This document shows positions 34,164 through 43,923 of a stretch of DNA of 64,000 nt, one piece after another. Numbering within the stretch: the stretch's first letter is position 1; each line of letters starts with the position of its first letter. The notes beneath the pieces were generated by a model that did no database searches, was not told where the DNA came from, and saw nothing but the letters and a program-made list of their open reading frames with translations. Source of the DNA: Conexibacter sp. CPCC 206217 (lineage in GTDB: Bacteria; Actinomycetota; Thermoleophilia; Solirubrobacterales; Solirubrobacteraceae); assembly GCF_030646165.1 (NCBI RefSeq), contig NZ_JAUTDO010000003.1:310001-374000 (forward strand), given 5' to 3'. Both the position numbers and the translations under genes were made by a program.

Positions 34164-36439
34164 GCGTCGAAGACCGCCTCGATGTTGCGCAGCTTCGTGA
34201 TCGTCGTGTCGAGCGTCTTGGTGTCGGCGACTTCGATCACGAAGCGGTTGCGGATCATCGGCGGGTTCGACGTGCAGCGCGCATCGGCGATGTTGATGCC
34301 CGCCTCGCTGAACGTGCGCGCGAGGTCTTCCAGGAGGCGGTGCCGGTCCCAGCCGTCGATGTGGATCTCCACCTTGAACGACGTCGCCGCCTCGCCGTCC
34401 CAGGAGACGGGCGTGAAGCGGTCGGGATCCTTGCGCAGGACCTGGACGTTGGGACAGTCCTCGCGGTGGATCGTGATCCCGCGCCCGAGCGAGACGTAGC
34501 CGACGATCGGGTCGCCGGGGACCGGGCGGCAGCACTTCGCCAGCCGCAGCATCACGTCGCCGATGCCGTCGACGGAGATGCCGAACTTCGTCGAGGAGGT
34601 CGTCGGGCGGCGCTCGCGCTGCGGGTTGGTCTTCAGCAGGTCGTCGGCGGCGGTCGGCGTGCCCTCGGCGGCCTCGCCCTGCTTCAGCCGCTGCATCACC
34701 TTGTTGACGACGGTTCTGGGCGAGACCTTGGCGGCGCCGAGCGCGATGTAGAACTCGTCGCCCTTGCGGAAGCCCATCTCGCGGATGATGTCCGCCAGCA
34801 GCGGCGAGCCGACGATCCGCTGGGCCGGCAGGCCCTGCTTCTTGAGGTGGTCCTGCAGCAGCTCGCGGCCGGCGTGCTCGGTGTCCTTGCGCGACTCGCT
34901 CTTGAACCACTGCTTGATCTTGTTGCGCGCGCGCGTCGTCTTGACCAGCGCCAGCCAGTCGCGCGACGGGCCGCGCTCGCGCTTGGACGTCAGCACCTCG
35001 ACGATGTCACCGGACTGCAGCGTGTAGGAGAGCGGCACGATCTTGCCGTTGACCTTCGCGCCGACGCAGCGGTGGCCGACGTCGGTATGGACCTCGTAGG
35101 CGAAGTCGAGCGGGGTCGCGCCCGCGGCCAGCGACTTGACCTCGCCCTTCGGCGTGAAGACGAACACCTCGTCCTCGAAGAGGTCGACCTTCAAGGTGTC
35201 CATGAACTCCTTGGGGTCCGACATCTCCTGCTGCCAGTCGAGCAGGCGGCGCAGCCACTTGAGCTTGCCGTCGCCCTCGTTGGAGGTCGGGTCCTGCTTG
35301 TAGATCCAGTGCGCGGCGATGCCGAACTCGGCCATGTCGTGCATCTCGCGCGTGCGGATCTGGATCTCCAGCGGGCGCCCCTCGGGCCCGATCACGGTCG
35401 TGTGCAGCGACTGGTACATGTTGAACTTCGGCATCGCGACGAAGTCCTTGAAGCGGCCGGGCAGCGGCTTCCAGAGCGAGTGGATGACGCCGACGGCCCC
35501 GTAGCAGTCCTTCACCGAGTCGACGATCACGCGCATGGCCGTGAGGTCGTAGATCTCGTTGAACTCGCGGCCCTTTCTCGTCATCTTCGAGTAAATCGAG
35601 TAGAAGTGCTTCGCGCGGCCGTTGATCTCGGCCGCGATCCCGAGCGCGTCGAGCTCGCGCGAGACGAACGCGCCGGCCTCGTTGACGTAGCGCTCGCGCT
35701 CGGCGCGCTGCTGGTTGACGAGACCCTTGATCTCGTTGTACTTGCGCGGGTGCAGGGTCGCGAAGGCGAGGTCCTCCAGCTCCCACTTGATCGCGTGGAT
35801 GCCGAGCCGATGCGCGATCGGCGCGTAGATGTCGAGCGTCTCCTTCGCCTTCTCCAGCTGCTTCTGCTTCGACATCGCCTCGATCGTGCGCATGTTGTGC
35901 AGGCGATCGGCGAGCTTGATCAGGATGACCCGGATGTCCGAGGCCATCGCGACCATCATCTTGCGGTAGTTCTCGGCCTGCGCCTCGTCGCGCGAGGAGA
36001 ACGTCAGGCCGGTCAGCTTCGTGACGCCGTCGACGAGCCCGGCGACCTCCTCGCCGAACTTCTCGCTGACTTCCTCCAGTGACGCGCTCGTGTCCTCGAC
36101 GGTGTCGTGCAGCAGCGCGGCGACGAGCGTCTCGGTGTCGAGCCGCATGCCGGCGCAGATCTTCGCCACCCCGACCGGGTGGATGATGAACTCCTCACCC
36201 GACTTGCGGCGCTGGTCGGCGTGGTGCTCGCAGGCGTAGACGAACGCCCGCTCGACCTGCTCGCGGTCGATCTGCAGCGGGCTCTCGGCGGCGTGCTCCT
36301 CGACGATCGCGAAGAGGTCGCCGAGCAGTTCGCGCTCGGACGCGCTCAGGTCCACAGACCCGACCGGATTCGTCACGATCGGGTGATCGGCGCCGTCGAC
36401 CGGCACGCGTCCGTTGCCGACCTCTCTCTCGGCGTGCAC
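34133..36439 (-). CDS. rel: Bifunctional (p)ppGpp synthetase/hydrolase (RelA/SpoT, Rel)
   Basis: Makes and degrades the stringent-response alarmones. 768 aa, the long form. Hydrolase HD domain (about 70-190) with EHHADQRRKSGEEFIIHPV and LLHDTVEDT intact, so hydrolysis is expected; synthetase domain (about 270-400) with SLHTTVIGPEGRPLEIQIRT; TGS domain (about 430-490, VFTPKGEVKSLAAGATPLDF); zinc-finger/helical region with CCRPVPGDPI; and a C-terminal ACT domain. The start at 36439 is the farthest in-frame one; a shorter start is possible because residues 1-30 are not conserved. It lies downstream of recJ on the same strand. Confidence 0.96.
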   Translation of the reverse strand: MHAEREVGNGRVPVDGADHPIVTNPVGSVDLSASERELLGDLFAIVEEHAAESPLQIDREQVERAFVYACEHHADQRRKSGEEFIIHPVGVAKICAGMRLDTETLVAALLHDTVEDTSASLEEVSEKFGEEVAGLVDGVTKLTGLTFSSRDEAQAENYRKMMVAMASDIRVILIKLADRLHNMRTIEAMSKQKQLEKAKETLDIYAPIAHRLGIHAIKWELEDLAFATLHPRKYNEIKGLVNQQRAERERYVNEAGAFVSRELDALGIAAEINGRAKHFYSIYSKMTRKGREFNEIYDLTAMRVIVDSVKDCYGAVGVIHSLWKPLPGRFKDFVAMPKFNMYQSLHTTVIGPEGRPLEIQIRTREMHDMAEFGIAAHWIYKQDPTSNEGDGKLKWLRRLLDWQQEMSDPKEFMDTLKVDLFEDEVFVFTPKGEVKSLAAGATPLDFAYEVHTDVGHRCVGAKVNGKIVPLSYTLQSGDIVEVLTSKRERGPSRDWLALVKTTRARNKIKQWFKSESRKDTEHAGRELLQDHLKKQGLPAQRIVGSPLLADIIREMGFRKGDEFYIALGAAKVSPRTVVNKVMQRLKQGEAAEGTPTAADDLLKTNPQRERRPTTSSTKFGISVDGIGDVMLRLAKCCRPVPGDPIVGYVSLGRGITIHREDCPNVQVLRKDPDRFTPVSWDGEAATSFKVEIHIDGWDRHRLLEDLARTFSEAGINIADARCTSNPPMIRNRFVIEVADTKTLDTTITKLRNIEAVFDAYRVTPGAGA

Positions 36440-36477
36440 GACGGCCGTCTCGACGCCGCGTCCGTTGCCGGACTGCG

Positions 36478-39105
36478 TCAGGCGGGTGGTGCGTCCGTTT
36501 GTGTCGTTGCCGTCTCGAGCAGGAATCGCTGGCCGTCCTCGTATCGTGCGATGGCGGTCCGGTAGGTCGCTGAGCGCTCGAGCGCGGTGCGCTCGGTCTC
36601 CAGGACCGTCAGGGCCTGCAGCTCCCGATCGAGGCTGACGAGCTCAAGCTCCTCGAGAATCGCCACCAGCCGAGCGGCTGCCTGCACCGAACGACCGTGT
36701 CCATCCCCGCGCAGCAAGCGCCCGAGCTCCTCGCCGGCCACCCCGCCGCGGTCCCGAAGGGCCCGGTAGAGCGGCACGAGCGCAGCACGGATGCCGTACT
36801 CCGACTCATGGATCTGCTGTGCAAATCGTAGCTCAGCGTCGCCCCAAGTCAGATGCGTCCAGGTTTTCGTGTCTTCGGCGCCGCCGGCACGCATGCGCGC
36901 ATCCTGCCGCCGGCTGGCCGGAGGGTCGAGCGCGACGACGTGGTCGAAGCCGTCGGCGAGGCTCGGATCCAGCTCCAGCGCGGTGTGCGAGCAGAGCGCG
37001 AAGCCGCCGACGCGCCCGCTCAGCGCGACCTCGCGCCGCGGCGTGTCGGCGCACAGCGCGAGCACCCTCGCGCCGCCCGCGACCAGCTCGTGCAGCAGCG
37101 CGACGCCGCCGTCGCCGCGGCGGTCGGCAAGCGGGCCGTAGTCGCGCGGGGACGGTGCCGGACGCTCGTCGTGCGGCGCGGCCGCCGCCGGACCGGGACG
37201 CGTCGCGGTCGCCGGCGGCGTCATGTCGGCGAGCACGCCGCGCCCGCGCGACCGGTCGACGTCGGCGAGCACGGCCGTGAGGAACGCGCCCGGATCGCTC
37301 GGCGCCATGCCCAGCAGTTCGATCGACGCCGGGCTCGAGGCGACCGCGTGGCGCAGCAGCAGGCGCGGCTCGACGGCGCCGTTCCACTCGTTGCGCTCCA
37401 GCCGGAAGGTCGCGTCGGCAGGGGTCCGCTCGTCGACCGCGAGCCTGCCGTCGCAGCCGAACGCGACGGCGCGGCAGCGCACGCCGCCGGCGGCGACGGT
37501 GAAGCGGGCGTGCTTGCCCTCCTGCCCCATCGTGCGCAGGTCGTCGAACTCGGCGGCGGGCACCAGCAGGTTGGGGTTCGGGTTGCCCATCCCGCACGGC
37601 TGCAGCTGCTGCAGCTCGTCGGCGAGCGCGAGGCCGAGCGCCTTGCCGTCGACGACGGCGTCGACGCGCTCGACCGGGATCACGTCCTCGGCGGTCAGGT
37701 GCGCGGCGGCGTGCGCCTCGAACGCCGCGCGCAGCGCATCGAGGTTGCCGGCGTCGATCGTCACGCCCGCGGCGGCGCGGTGGCCGCCGTAACGCTCCAG
37801 CAGCGGCGCGGCGGCGTGCAGCGCGCCGAGCAGGTCGAAACGCGGGATCGAACGGCCGGAGCCCGTGCCGGTGCCGGTGTCCGCGTCAAGCGCGATCAGC
37901 AGCGCCGGGCGGTTGGTGCGCTCGACGACTCTGGAGGCGACGATCCCGATCACACCGGGGTGCCAGCCTTCGCCGGCGAGCACGTACGCCGGGCGCTCCC
38001 CCAGCTCGCGCAGCTGCTCCTCGGCCTCCCACAGGATCCGCTGCTCGGTCATCCGCCGCTCGCCGTTGGCGGTGTCGAGCTCCTCGGCGATCAGGCGGGC
38101 GCGGTCCTCGTCCTCGGTCAGCAGCAGCTCGACGCCTGCGTCGGCGCGGTAGAGCCGCCCGGCCGCGTTGATGCGCGGGGCGAGCCGGAAGCCGACGGCG
38201 CTGGCGTCGAGCCCGCTGGGGTCGACTCTGGCGACGCGCATCAACGCGCGCAGGCCGACCTTGCCGGTCGAGGCGAGCGCGCGCAGGCCCTCGCGCACGA
38301 GCCGGCGGTTCTCGCCGCGCAGCGGGACGAGGTCGGCGACCGTCGCCAGCGCGACGAGGTCGAGGTCCTCGTCGGCGCGCGCGGGGTCGCCGCCCGCGGC
38401 GCTGTGCAGCGCCTGCGCGAGCTTGTAGGCGACGCCGCCGGCGCACAGGTCCGGGCAGGGATAGCCGCTCAGCGACGGATGCACGATCGGTGCGTCCGGC
38501 AGACGGCCGTCCGCGCGCGGCTGATGGTGGTCGGTGACGACGACGTCGAGGCCCTGGGCGCGCGCGGCGGCGACCTCCTCGACGGCGGTGATCGCGCAGT
38601 CGACGGTGATCAGCAGTCGCGTCCCGCGCGCGGCCAGCCGCTCGACGGTCGTCGCGGCGAGGCCGTAGCCGTCGTCGATCCGGCTCGGCAGGAACCAGTC
38701 AGCGTCGGCGCCGAGCTGGCGCAGCGCTCGCAGCAGGATCGCGGTCGAGGCGACGCCGTCGACGTCGTAGTCGCCGTGGACGGTGATGCGCGTGCCGGCG
38801 CGGACGTGGCGCAGGATCGTCTCGACGGCGACGTCGATCCCCGCGAAGGCGCTCGGCGCGTGCGTCTCGTCAGCGGCGAGAAACGCGCGCGCGGCCGGTG
38901 GATCGTCGTGGCCGCGGCGCACGAGCACCTGCGCGAGCGTGCGGCTGCAGCGCAGCTCCCGTCGCAGCCGCTCGACCGCCGCCGGGTCACACGGCGCCAG
39001 CGCGATCCGCCGCTGTGGGCGCGGCGGCGCCGCGACCGAGACCGTGGCCGCAGCCGCGCCGACGGAGGCGGCGAGGTCGGCAGGTGGCGGAATCGTCGCG
39101 GACAC
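36478..39105 (-). CDS. recJ: Single-stranded-DNA-specific exonuclease RecJ
   Basis: 5'-3' exonuclease of recombination and mismatch repair. About 875 aa from GTG 39105. DHH motifs are ITVHGDYDVDGVASTAILL, VVVTDHHQPRADG and the DHHA1 motif ERYGGHRAAAGVTI; an OB-fold follows. A C-terminal extension of about 300 residues (after residue 580) resembles the RecJ C-terminal domain of Firmicutes. Start choice is uncertain: GTG 39105 lies eight bases after a TAGCCT hexamer, GTG 39111 is two codons earlier. A longer in-frame extension would run towards the divergent acetyltransferase gene. It is adjacent to rel, as often in actinobacteria. Confidence 0.93.
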   Translation of the reverse strand: MSATIPPPADLAASVGAAAATVSVAAPPRPQRRIALAPCDPAAVERLRRELRCSRTLAQVLVRRGHDDPPAARAFLAADETHAPSAFAGIDVAVETILRHVRAGTRITVHGDYDVDGVASTAILLRALRQLGADADWFLPSRIDDGYGLAATTVERLAARGTRLLITVDCAITAVEEVAAARAQGLDVVVTDHHQPRADGRLPDAPIVHPSLSGYPCPDLCAGGVAYKLAQALHSAAGGDPARADEDLDLVALATVADLVPLRGENRRLVREGLRALASTGKVGLRALMRVARVDPSGLDASAVGFRLAPRINAAGRLYRADAGVELLLTEDEDRARLIAEELDTANGERRMTEQRILWEAEEQLRELGERPAYVLAGEGWHPGVIGIVASRVVERTNRPALLIALDADTGTGTGSGRSIPRFDLLGALHAAAPLLERYGGHRAAAGVTIDAGNLDALRAAFEAHAAAHLTAEDVIPVERVDAVVDGKALGLALADELQQLQPCGMGNPNPNLLVPAAEFDDLRTMGQEGKHARFTVAAGGVRCRAVAFGCDGRLAVDERTPADATFRLERNEWNGAVEPRLLLRHAVASSPASIELLGMAPSDPGAFLTAVLADVDRSRGRGVLADMTPPATATRPGPAAAAPHDERPAPSPRDYGPLADRRGDGGVALLHELVAGGARVLALCADTPRREVALSGRVGGFALCSHTALELDPSLADGFDHVVALDPPASRRQDARMRAGGAEDTKTWTHLTWGDAELRFAQQIHESEYGIRAALVPLYRALRDRGGVAGEELGRLLRGDGHGRSVQAAARLVAILEELELVSLDRELQALTVLETERTALERSATYRTAIARYEDGQRFLLETATTQTDAPPA

Positions 39106-39258
39106 GAACACTGAGGCTACGGCGAGGGGCCGACGGATAGGGTGCGCCGCGGCCGACGCCGCCGACACGGCCGACCGACGACCGCACGAACTCGGGCGGC
39201 GCTCGTCGGTGGACCCGCACGCGCCGCCGCGACCCAGCCGTACGGACACGACCGCGGC

Positions 39259-39264
39259 TAGCCT
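39259..39264 (+). promoter_or_regulatory. -10 element of a leaderless promoter (Eis-like gene)
   Basis: TAGCCT with a 7-nt spacer to GTG 39272; no SD. Confidence 0.5.
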
Positions 39265-39271
39265 GGACTTC

Positions 39272-40603
39272 GTGATCGACTACCGCCCACTCGCGCCGAA
39301 CGAGTTCGACGCCTTCTTCGACAACCTCGATCTCGCCTTCCACGAGCGCTCGACGCCGGCGAAGCGCGCGCAGTTGCTGGCGCTGATCCCGCTCGAACGG
39401 ACTGTCGCCGCGTTCGACGGGCCCCTGCTGGTCGGGACCTCGGCTGCCTTCCCGCAACGGCTGTCGGTGCCGGGGGGCGAGCTGCCATGCGCCGGCGTCA
39501 CCGTCATCACCGTTCGCCCCACGCACCGCCGTCGCGGGCTGCTGACGCAGATGATGGCCGGCTTGATCGAACAGGCGCGCGCCGCACGCGAGCCGCTCGC
39601 GGGCCTGTGGGCGGCCGAGGGGTCGATCTACGAGCGCTTCGGCTACGGCGTCGCGTCACGCCACGCGCACATCGTGCTGCCGGGCGGCAGCAGAGCGCCG
39701 CGGCCGTCGCTGGCCGCCGATGTCGCGAAACGCGGCACCGCAGCTGGCGACGCTCGCACGAGCGCCGCACCACGTGACGGCCACCTGACGCTTGACCTGA
39801 TCGACCCCGACGGAGCCGGTCCGCTGCTCGACCCGATCTGGGATCGGATGCGTGCACGGCGGGCCGGGATCCCGGCGCGCACGCAGCTCTGGTGGAGCGA
39901 GCGGATCCTCGCCGACCCCGAGGACGACCGCGACGGAGCGCTGGAGAAGCGGCTCGTCGTCGTGCGCGGCGCGGGACCACCGGGCGGGTCGGGCGCTGCC
40001 GGCGCCGATCCGGCGAGCGAGGACACCAGCGAGCCGCTCGGCTACGCGCTCTACCGCGCGAGAGGGATCGAGCCGGACACGACCTTGGAGCTGCTGGAGC
40101 TGGTCGCGCCCGACCCGGAGGCCGAGGCGTTGCTGTGGGAGTACCTCTGCAGCGTCGACCTCGTCGGCATGGTCGATGCGCCGATGCGGCCGCTCGACGA
40201 CGCCGCTCCGTATCGGTTCGCCGACTTCCGCCAGCCGCGCGTCGTGGAGCTGGGCGACGCGCTGTGGCTGCGCCTGGTCGACCTGCCGGCGGCGTTGCAG
40301 GGCCGCAGCTGGCGCGGCCCGCTCGACCTGACGCTCGACGTCGCCGACGTGCGGCTGCCCGACAACGCCGGTCGCTGGCGGCTGCAGGCGACGGCCGACG
40401 GCGAGGCGCGGTGCGCGCGAACGGACAAGCCGGCGGACCTGGTGCTCGACGCGGCCGCGCTCGGCGCCGCCTACCTCGGCGGCACGCCGATCGCGCAGCT
40501 CGCTGACGCCGGCCGCATCGCCGAGCGCACGGACGGCGCGGTCGAAGCGTTCGACACCGCGCTGCGCACCCCGCGCGCTCCCTGGACGCCGGAGTTCTTC
40601 TAG
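39272..40603 (+). CDS. Eis-family GNAT N-acetyltransferase
   Basis: 443 aa, close to the length of the Eis (enhanced intracellular survival) family, which acetylates aminoglycosides and other amines. The first GNAT domain has TVITVRPTHRRRGLLTQMMAGL (acetyl-CoA loop) and GLWAAEGSIYERFGYGVAS; a second GNAT-like half and an SCP2-like C-terminal domain follow, ending PWTPEFF. In Eis the C-terminal carboxylate serves in catalysis, and the aromatic end here fits that pattern. Start GTG 39272 has TAGCCT exactly seven bases upstream. It is divergent from recJ. The substrate is unknown. Confidence 0.88.
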   Translation: MIDYRPLAPNEFDAFFDNLDLAFHERSTPAKRAQLLALIPLERTVAAFDGPLLVGTSAAFPQRLSVPGGELPCAGVTVITVRPTHRRRGLLTQMMAGLIEQARAAREPLAGLWAAEGSIYERFGYGVASRHAHIVLPGGSRAPRPSLAADVAKRGTAAGDARTSAAPRDGHLTLDLIDPDGAGPLLDPIWDRMRARRAGIPARTQLWWSERILADPEDDRDGALEKRLVVVRGAGPPGGSGAAGADPASEDTSEPLGYALYRARGIEPDTTLELLELVAPDPEAEALLWEYLCSVDLVGMVDAPMRPLDDAAPYRFADFRQPRVVELGDALWLRLVDLPAALQGRSWRGPLDLTLDVADVRLPDNAGRWRLQATADGEARCARTDKPADLVLDAAALGAAYLGGTPIAQLADAGRIAERTDGAVEAFDTALRTPRAPWTPEFF

Positions 40604-40608
40604 AACGA

Positions 40609-40635
40609 CGAAGCGCCCCGATTCGGGGCGCTTCG
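40609..40635. terminator. Bidirectional hairpin between convergent genes
   Basis: A perfect 12-bp stem (CGAAGCGCCCCG/CGGGGCGCTTCG) with a 3-nt loop, between the eis-like gene (plus) and the small membrane protein (minus). Short A/T flanks on either side; serves either direction. Confidence 0.8.
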
Positions 40636-40658
40636 AACTGCAGAACTGTCGCCGAGAT

Positions 40659-40943
40659 TCAGGCGTCGACCGGGCTGAAGCCGGCCTTTCTCTCGCGCCG
40701 AAGGCCCTCGTAGTAGCAGGCCACGAGTGCCAGCACGGCACCGGGAACGCCCTCAGCGGCCGTCAGCACCGACACGTCGTCGTTGCCGGGGATCGTGAAG
40801 CCATTGACGATCAGCCCGAAGATGATCGCGCCGAACATCGCGGCCAGGAACGCGCCGACGATGCCACCCCAGTAATGGTCCGGCAGGAAGATGGTGAAGT
40901 GCCAGATCGCAAGTCCGATCATGACCCACGTCAACATGCCCAT
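40659..40943 (-). CDS. Small three-helix membrane protein, hypothetical
   Basis: 94 aa from ATG 40943, one base after the secDF stop, with GGGAGG eleven bases upstream. Three hydrophobic segments are visible: LTWVMIGLAIWHFTIFL, WGGIVGAFLAAMFGAIIFGLIV and VPGAVLALVACYY. A longer start at 40961 overlaps secDF. The Gly-rich second helix resembles transglycosylase-associated/GlsB-like small membrane proteins, but the match is weak. Cotranscription with secDF is likely. It ends at a bidirectional terminator. Confidence 0.75.
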   Translation of the reverse strand: MGMLTWVMIGLAIWHFTIFLPDHYWGGIVGAFLAAMFGAIIFGLIVNGFTIPGNDDVSVLTAAEGVPGAVLALVACYYEGLRRERKAGFSPVDA

Positions 40944-40944
40944 A

Positions 40945-43911
40945 TCAGCGCGGCCTCCCATGGCGGCGACGGCGGGTGGGGCCGGTTCTTCTCGGCTCCT
41001 TCAGCATCCCGTCGTTCTCAGCTTCGTCGGGCGCACGCCCGTCGGAATCGGTCGCCGGCGGTGTCGCCGGCGCTGGCGGTGTGGGCGCAGGCGGCGTCGG
41101 CGTGGCCGTCGCGCTGCGCGCGCGGCGCGGCGGTGCCGTGACCGCGCTCGGACCCGTCTCGATGTCGAGGTCGCGCTTCATCTGCTCGAACTCGTCCGCC
41201 GAGACGCCTCTTTCGGGATCGTCCGGCTGCGTCAGGCGACCGCGTCTGCGGACCTTGCGCTCCGGCTCGACGTCGATCGGGGCACCGGCCGTCGCGATCG
41301 CGTATGGCGGCACGATCCCGCCGTTCTCCTCCTTGATGCGGCGACGGCGCGCGACGTAGACCGGCTCGCGCTCCTTCCAGTGCCACAGCACCGGGCCGGC
41401 GATGAAGACCGACGAGTACGCGCCGGACAGCACGCCGACGAGCAGGGCGAAGGCGAAGTCGCGCAGCGTCTCGCCGCCGAACAGCATCAGCGCGAGGATC
41501 GGCAGGCCGGTGCACAGCGAGGTCGCCAGCGAACGCGTCAGCACCTCGGACATCGAGCGGTTGACGATCTGCGAGAAGGCGGCCCGCGGCATTCGCGGCA
41601 TGTTTTCTCGGATTCGGTCGAACACGATGATCGTGTCGTAGAGCGAATAGCCCAAGACGGTGAGGAGCGCCGCGACGGTCGACGCTGTCACCTCCCGGCC
41701 CGTCAACGCGTAGATGCCGGACACGATCAGGATGTCGTGTGCCACGGCGATCAAGACCGGCACCGCGAATCTCCACTGGAAGCGGAGCGCGATGTAGGCG
41801 GAGATCACCAGCAGCGAGGCGATGATCGCGACGATCGCGTTGTTGGCGACCGTCGAGCCGAACGTCGGCCCGACCGACGAGCTGGAGAAGTTCGTCACGC
41901 CGCCGAAGTCTCTCGTCAGCGCGTCCTGGACCTGCGTGACCTGGTCCGGCTTCAACTGCTCGGTCGAGATCTGCACGACGTTCGGGCCGAGCTCTCTGTT
42001 CGAGACTCTCTGGATCGTCGCGTCGGACGCGCCGACGGCCGCCAGCGTGTCACGCACCTCGTTCTCGGTGAACGGTCTGACGAGGTTCGTCGTGATGCGC
42101 GTGCCGGAGGTGAAGTCGATGCCGAAGTTGAGGCCCTTGCCGCCGATCGCGAGCGCGCAGATCAGGAGGATCAGGCCGGACATCGAGAAGAACCAGCGCG
42201 ACAGGCCCATGAAGTCGGCGGACCATCTGCGGCCCTCGCCGCTGGCGCCGAGCGCTGACGGGCGCGCGAGCACTCTCGTGCGTCCCATCGTCGTCAATAT
42301 CGCCTGCGTCGCGACGACCGCGGTGAAGAGCGAGACCAGCGTGCCGACGCCGAGCGTGAAGGCGAAGCCCTTGACGCCGGCGGTTGCCAGCATGAAGAGG
42401 ATGAACGCCACCATCACGGTCACGACGTTGGCGTCGATGATCGCCGTCAGGCCCTTGCGGTAGCCGGTCGAGATCGCGACCGGGATGGATCGCCCGGCTC
42501 GCGCCTCCTCTTTCACACGTTCGAAGATCACGATGTTCGCGTCTGCCGCGACGCCGATCGTGAGGATCAAGCCGGCGAGGCCGGGCAGCGTGAGCGTGAT
42601 CGGGACCAGCTTGATCAGCGCGAAGAAGTAGATGCCGTAGATGACCAGCGCGACCGTCGCGATCAGGCCGAGGATCCGGTAGAAGGCGATCAGGAAGAGC
42701 GCGACGAGCGCGAGGCCGACGATGCCGGCGATCAGGCCCTCGTGCAGCGCCTGCTTGCCGAGCGTCGCGGAGACCTGCGACTGCGAGACGAGGTCGAGCC
42801 CGATCGGGAGCGCGCCGAGCTTCAGCAGGTTCGCGAGGTCCTGGGCGCTCTGGATCGTGAAGCCGCCCTCGATGATCGCGCCGTTCTCGCCGTCGATGCC
42901 GTCAGGCAGGCGGTTCGGGTCGATCGAGGCGACCGAGATCAGCTTGCCGTCGAGCGCGACGGCGAAGTGCTGGGCGACCGCGTCGGGCGTCGTGCCCGGC
43001 AGTGCGAGCCCCTGGCCGCGCTGCGAGATCTCGCGCGTGACTCTCTGGAACGCGTCCTTGCCTCTGTTGGTGAATCTGAACTCGACGTCGGGCTGCTGCG
43101 ACTGGTTGAAGCCCTGGGCAGGGTCCTTGATGTCGGAGCCCGACAGCGCCACGTCGTCTCTGAGGACGTAGAAGCGCGCGGCCGGGTCGCCGGTCTCGAT
43201 TCTCTCGCCCGCGTCGCTCGTCACCGACTGCAGCACGACCCAGCCCTGCGGCACCTCGACGACCTCGGAGCCGGCCGGCATCGACGTTCTGTCGATCGCC
43301 GACAGGAGGTCTCTCTCGGACTTCTCCGGACCAGCCAGATATCTGTGGTCTCTGTCGAAGAGGTAGTACGCCGTGCCGGAGCGGGAGCCCGCTCTCGCGT
43401 CCGTGTTCGGTGTCTGTCTCGCCGCCAGCTTCGTCGCGTCGTAGAGCGTCTGCCCGCGCGCGGAGCTGCCGCCGGCCTGGCTGATGCCGACCGCCGTCGT
43501 GTCTTGGGCGGAGAGCAGCGGCGCGACGAATCTGCCTTCGGGAGTGAGAACGCTCGTCTCCCAGTCGTAGAAGTACAGCTGGGCCGGCGTGCCGACCTGG
43601 TTCTTCGCGCGTTCGATGTCCTGGACGCTCGGGAGGCCGACGGAGATCTGATCGCTGCCTGCGCGCTGGATCTCCGGTTCGGCGACGCCGAGCTGGTCGA
43701 CGCGGTCGCGAATGATGTCGACAGCGCGATCGATCGCCTCAGGCGTGACCGTCGGGACCTGCGGCGTCGGCTCACCCTGGTAGACGAGCTCGACGCCGCC
43801 CTCCAGGTCGAGGCCGAGCTTGGTGTCCTTTGTCGAGATGACGATCGCGGACGCTGCGAGCAGTCCGAGGACGATCAGAAGGATGAGGCCGGTGCGGCGA
43901 CGTTGGGTCAT
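40945..43911 (-). CDS. secDF: Fused protein translocase subunit SecDF
   Basis: 988 aa. SecD half: an N-terminal TM helix, LGLDLEGGVELVYQ (conserved D/G motif), the P1 periplasmic domain, five further TM helices with GLAGLILTIGVAADANIVIFERVKEE. SecF half from about residue 570: FFSMSGLILLICAL, NFGIDFTSGTRI, then GYSLYDTIIVFDRIREN and a cytoplasmic charged, Pro/Thr-rich tail. The proton-motive-force-driven subunit pulls preproteins out of SecYEG. Many actinobacteria have separate secD and secF; here they are one gene. No yajC is next to it. Arginine is very often AGA. It follows the PAS/zinc-ribbon gene by 12 bases. Confidence 0.95.
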   Translation of the reverse strand: MTQRRRTGLILLIVLGLLAASAIVISTKDTKLGLDLEGGVELVYQGEPTPQVPTVTPEAIDRAVDIIRDRVDQLGVAEPEIQRAGSDQISVGLPSVQDIERAKNQVGTPAQLYFYDWETSVLTPEGRFVAPLLSAQDTTAVGISQAGGSSARGQTLYDATKLAARQTPNTDARAGSRSGTAYYLFDRDHRYLAGPEKSERDLLSAIDRTSMPAGSEVVEVPQGWVVLQSVTSDAGERIETGDPAARFYVLRDDVALSGSDIKDPAQGFNQSQQPDVEFRFTNRGKDAFQRVTREISQRGQGLALPGTTPDAVAQHFAVALDGKLISVASIDPNRLPDGIDGENGAIIEGGFTIQSAQDLANLLKLGALPIGLDLVSQSQVSATLGKQALHEGLIAGIVGLALVALFLIAFYRILGLIATVALVIYGIYFFALIKLVPITLTLPGLAGLILTIGVAADANIVIFERVKEEARAGRSIPVAISTGYRKGLTAIIDANVVTVMVAFILFMLATAGVKGFAFTLGVGTLVSLFTAVVATQAILTTMGRTRVLARPSALGASGEGRRWSADFMGLSRWFFSMSGLILLICALAIGGKGLNFGIDFTSGTRITTNLVRPFTENEVRDTLAAVGASDATIQRVSNRELGPNVVQISTEQLKPDQVTQVQDALTRDFGGVTNFSSSSVGPTFGSTVANNAIVAIIASLLVISAYIALRFQWRFAVPVLIAVAHDILIVSGIYALTGREVTASTVAALLTVLGYSLYDTIIVFDRIRENMPRMPRAAFSQIVNRSMSEVLTRSLATSLCTGLPILALMLFGGETLRDFAFALLVGVLSGAYSSVFIAGPVLWHWKEREPVYVARRRRIKEENGGIVPPYAIATAGAPIDVEPERKVRRRGRLTQPDDPERGVSADEFEQMKRDLDIETGPSAVTAPPRRARSATATPTPPAPTPPAPATPPATDSDGRAPDEAENDGMLKEPRRTGPTRRRRHGRPR

Positions 43912-43923
43912 TTAGTGGGGATG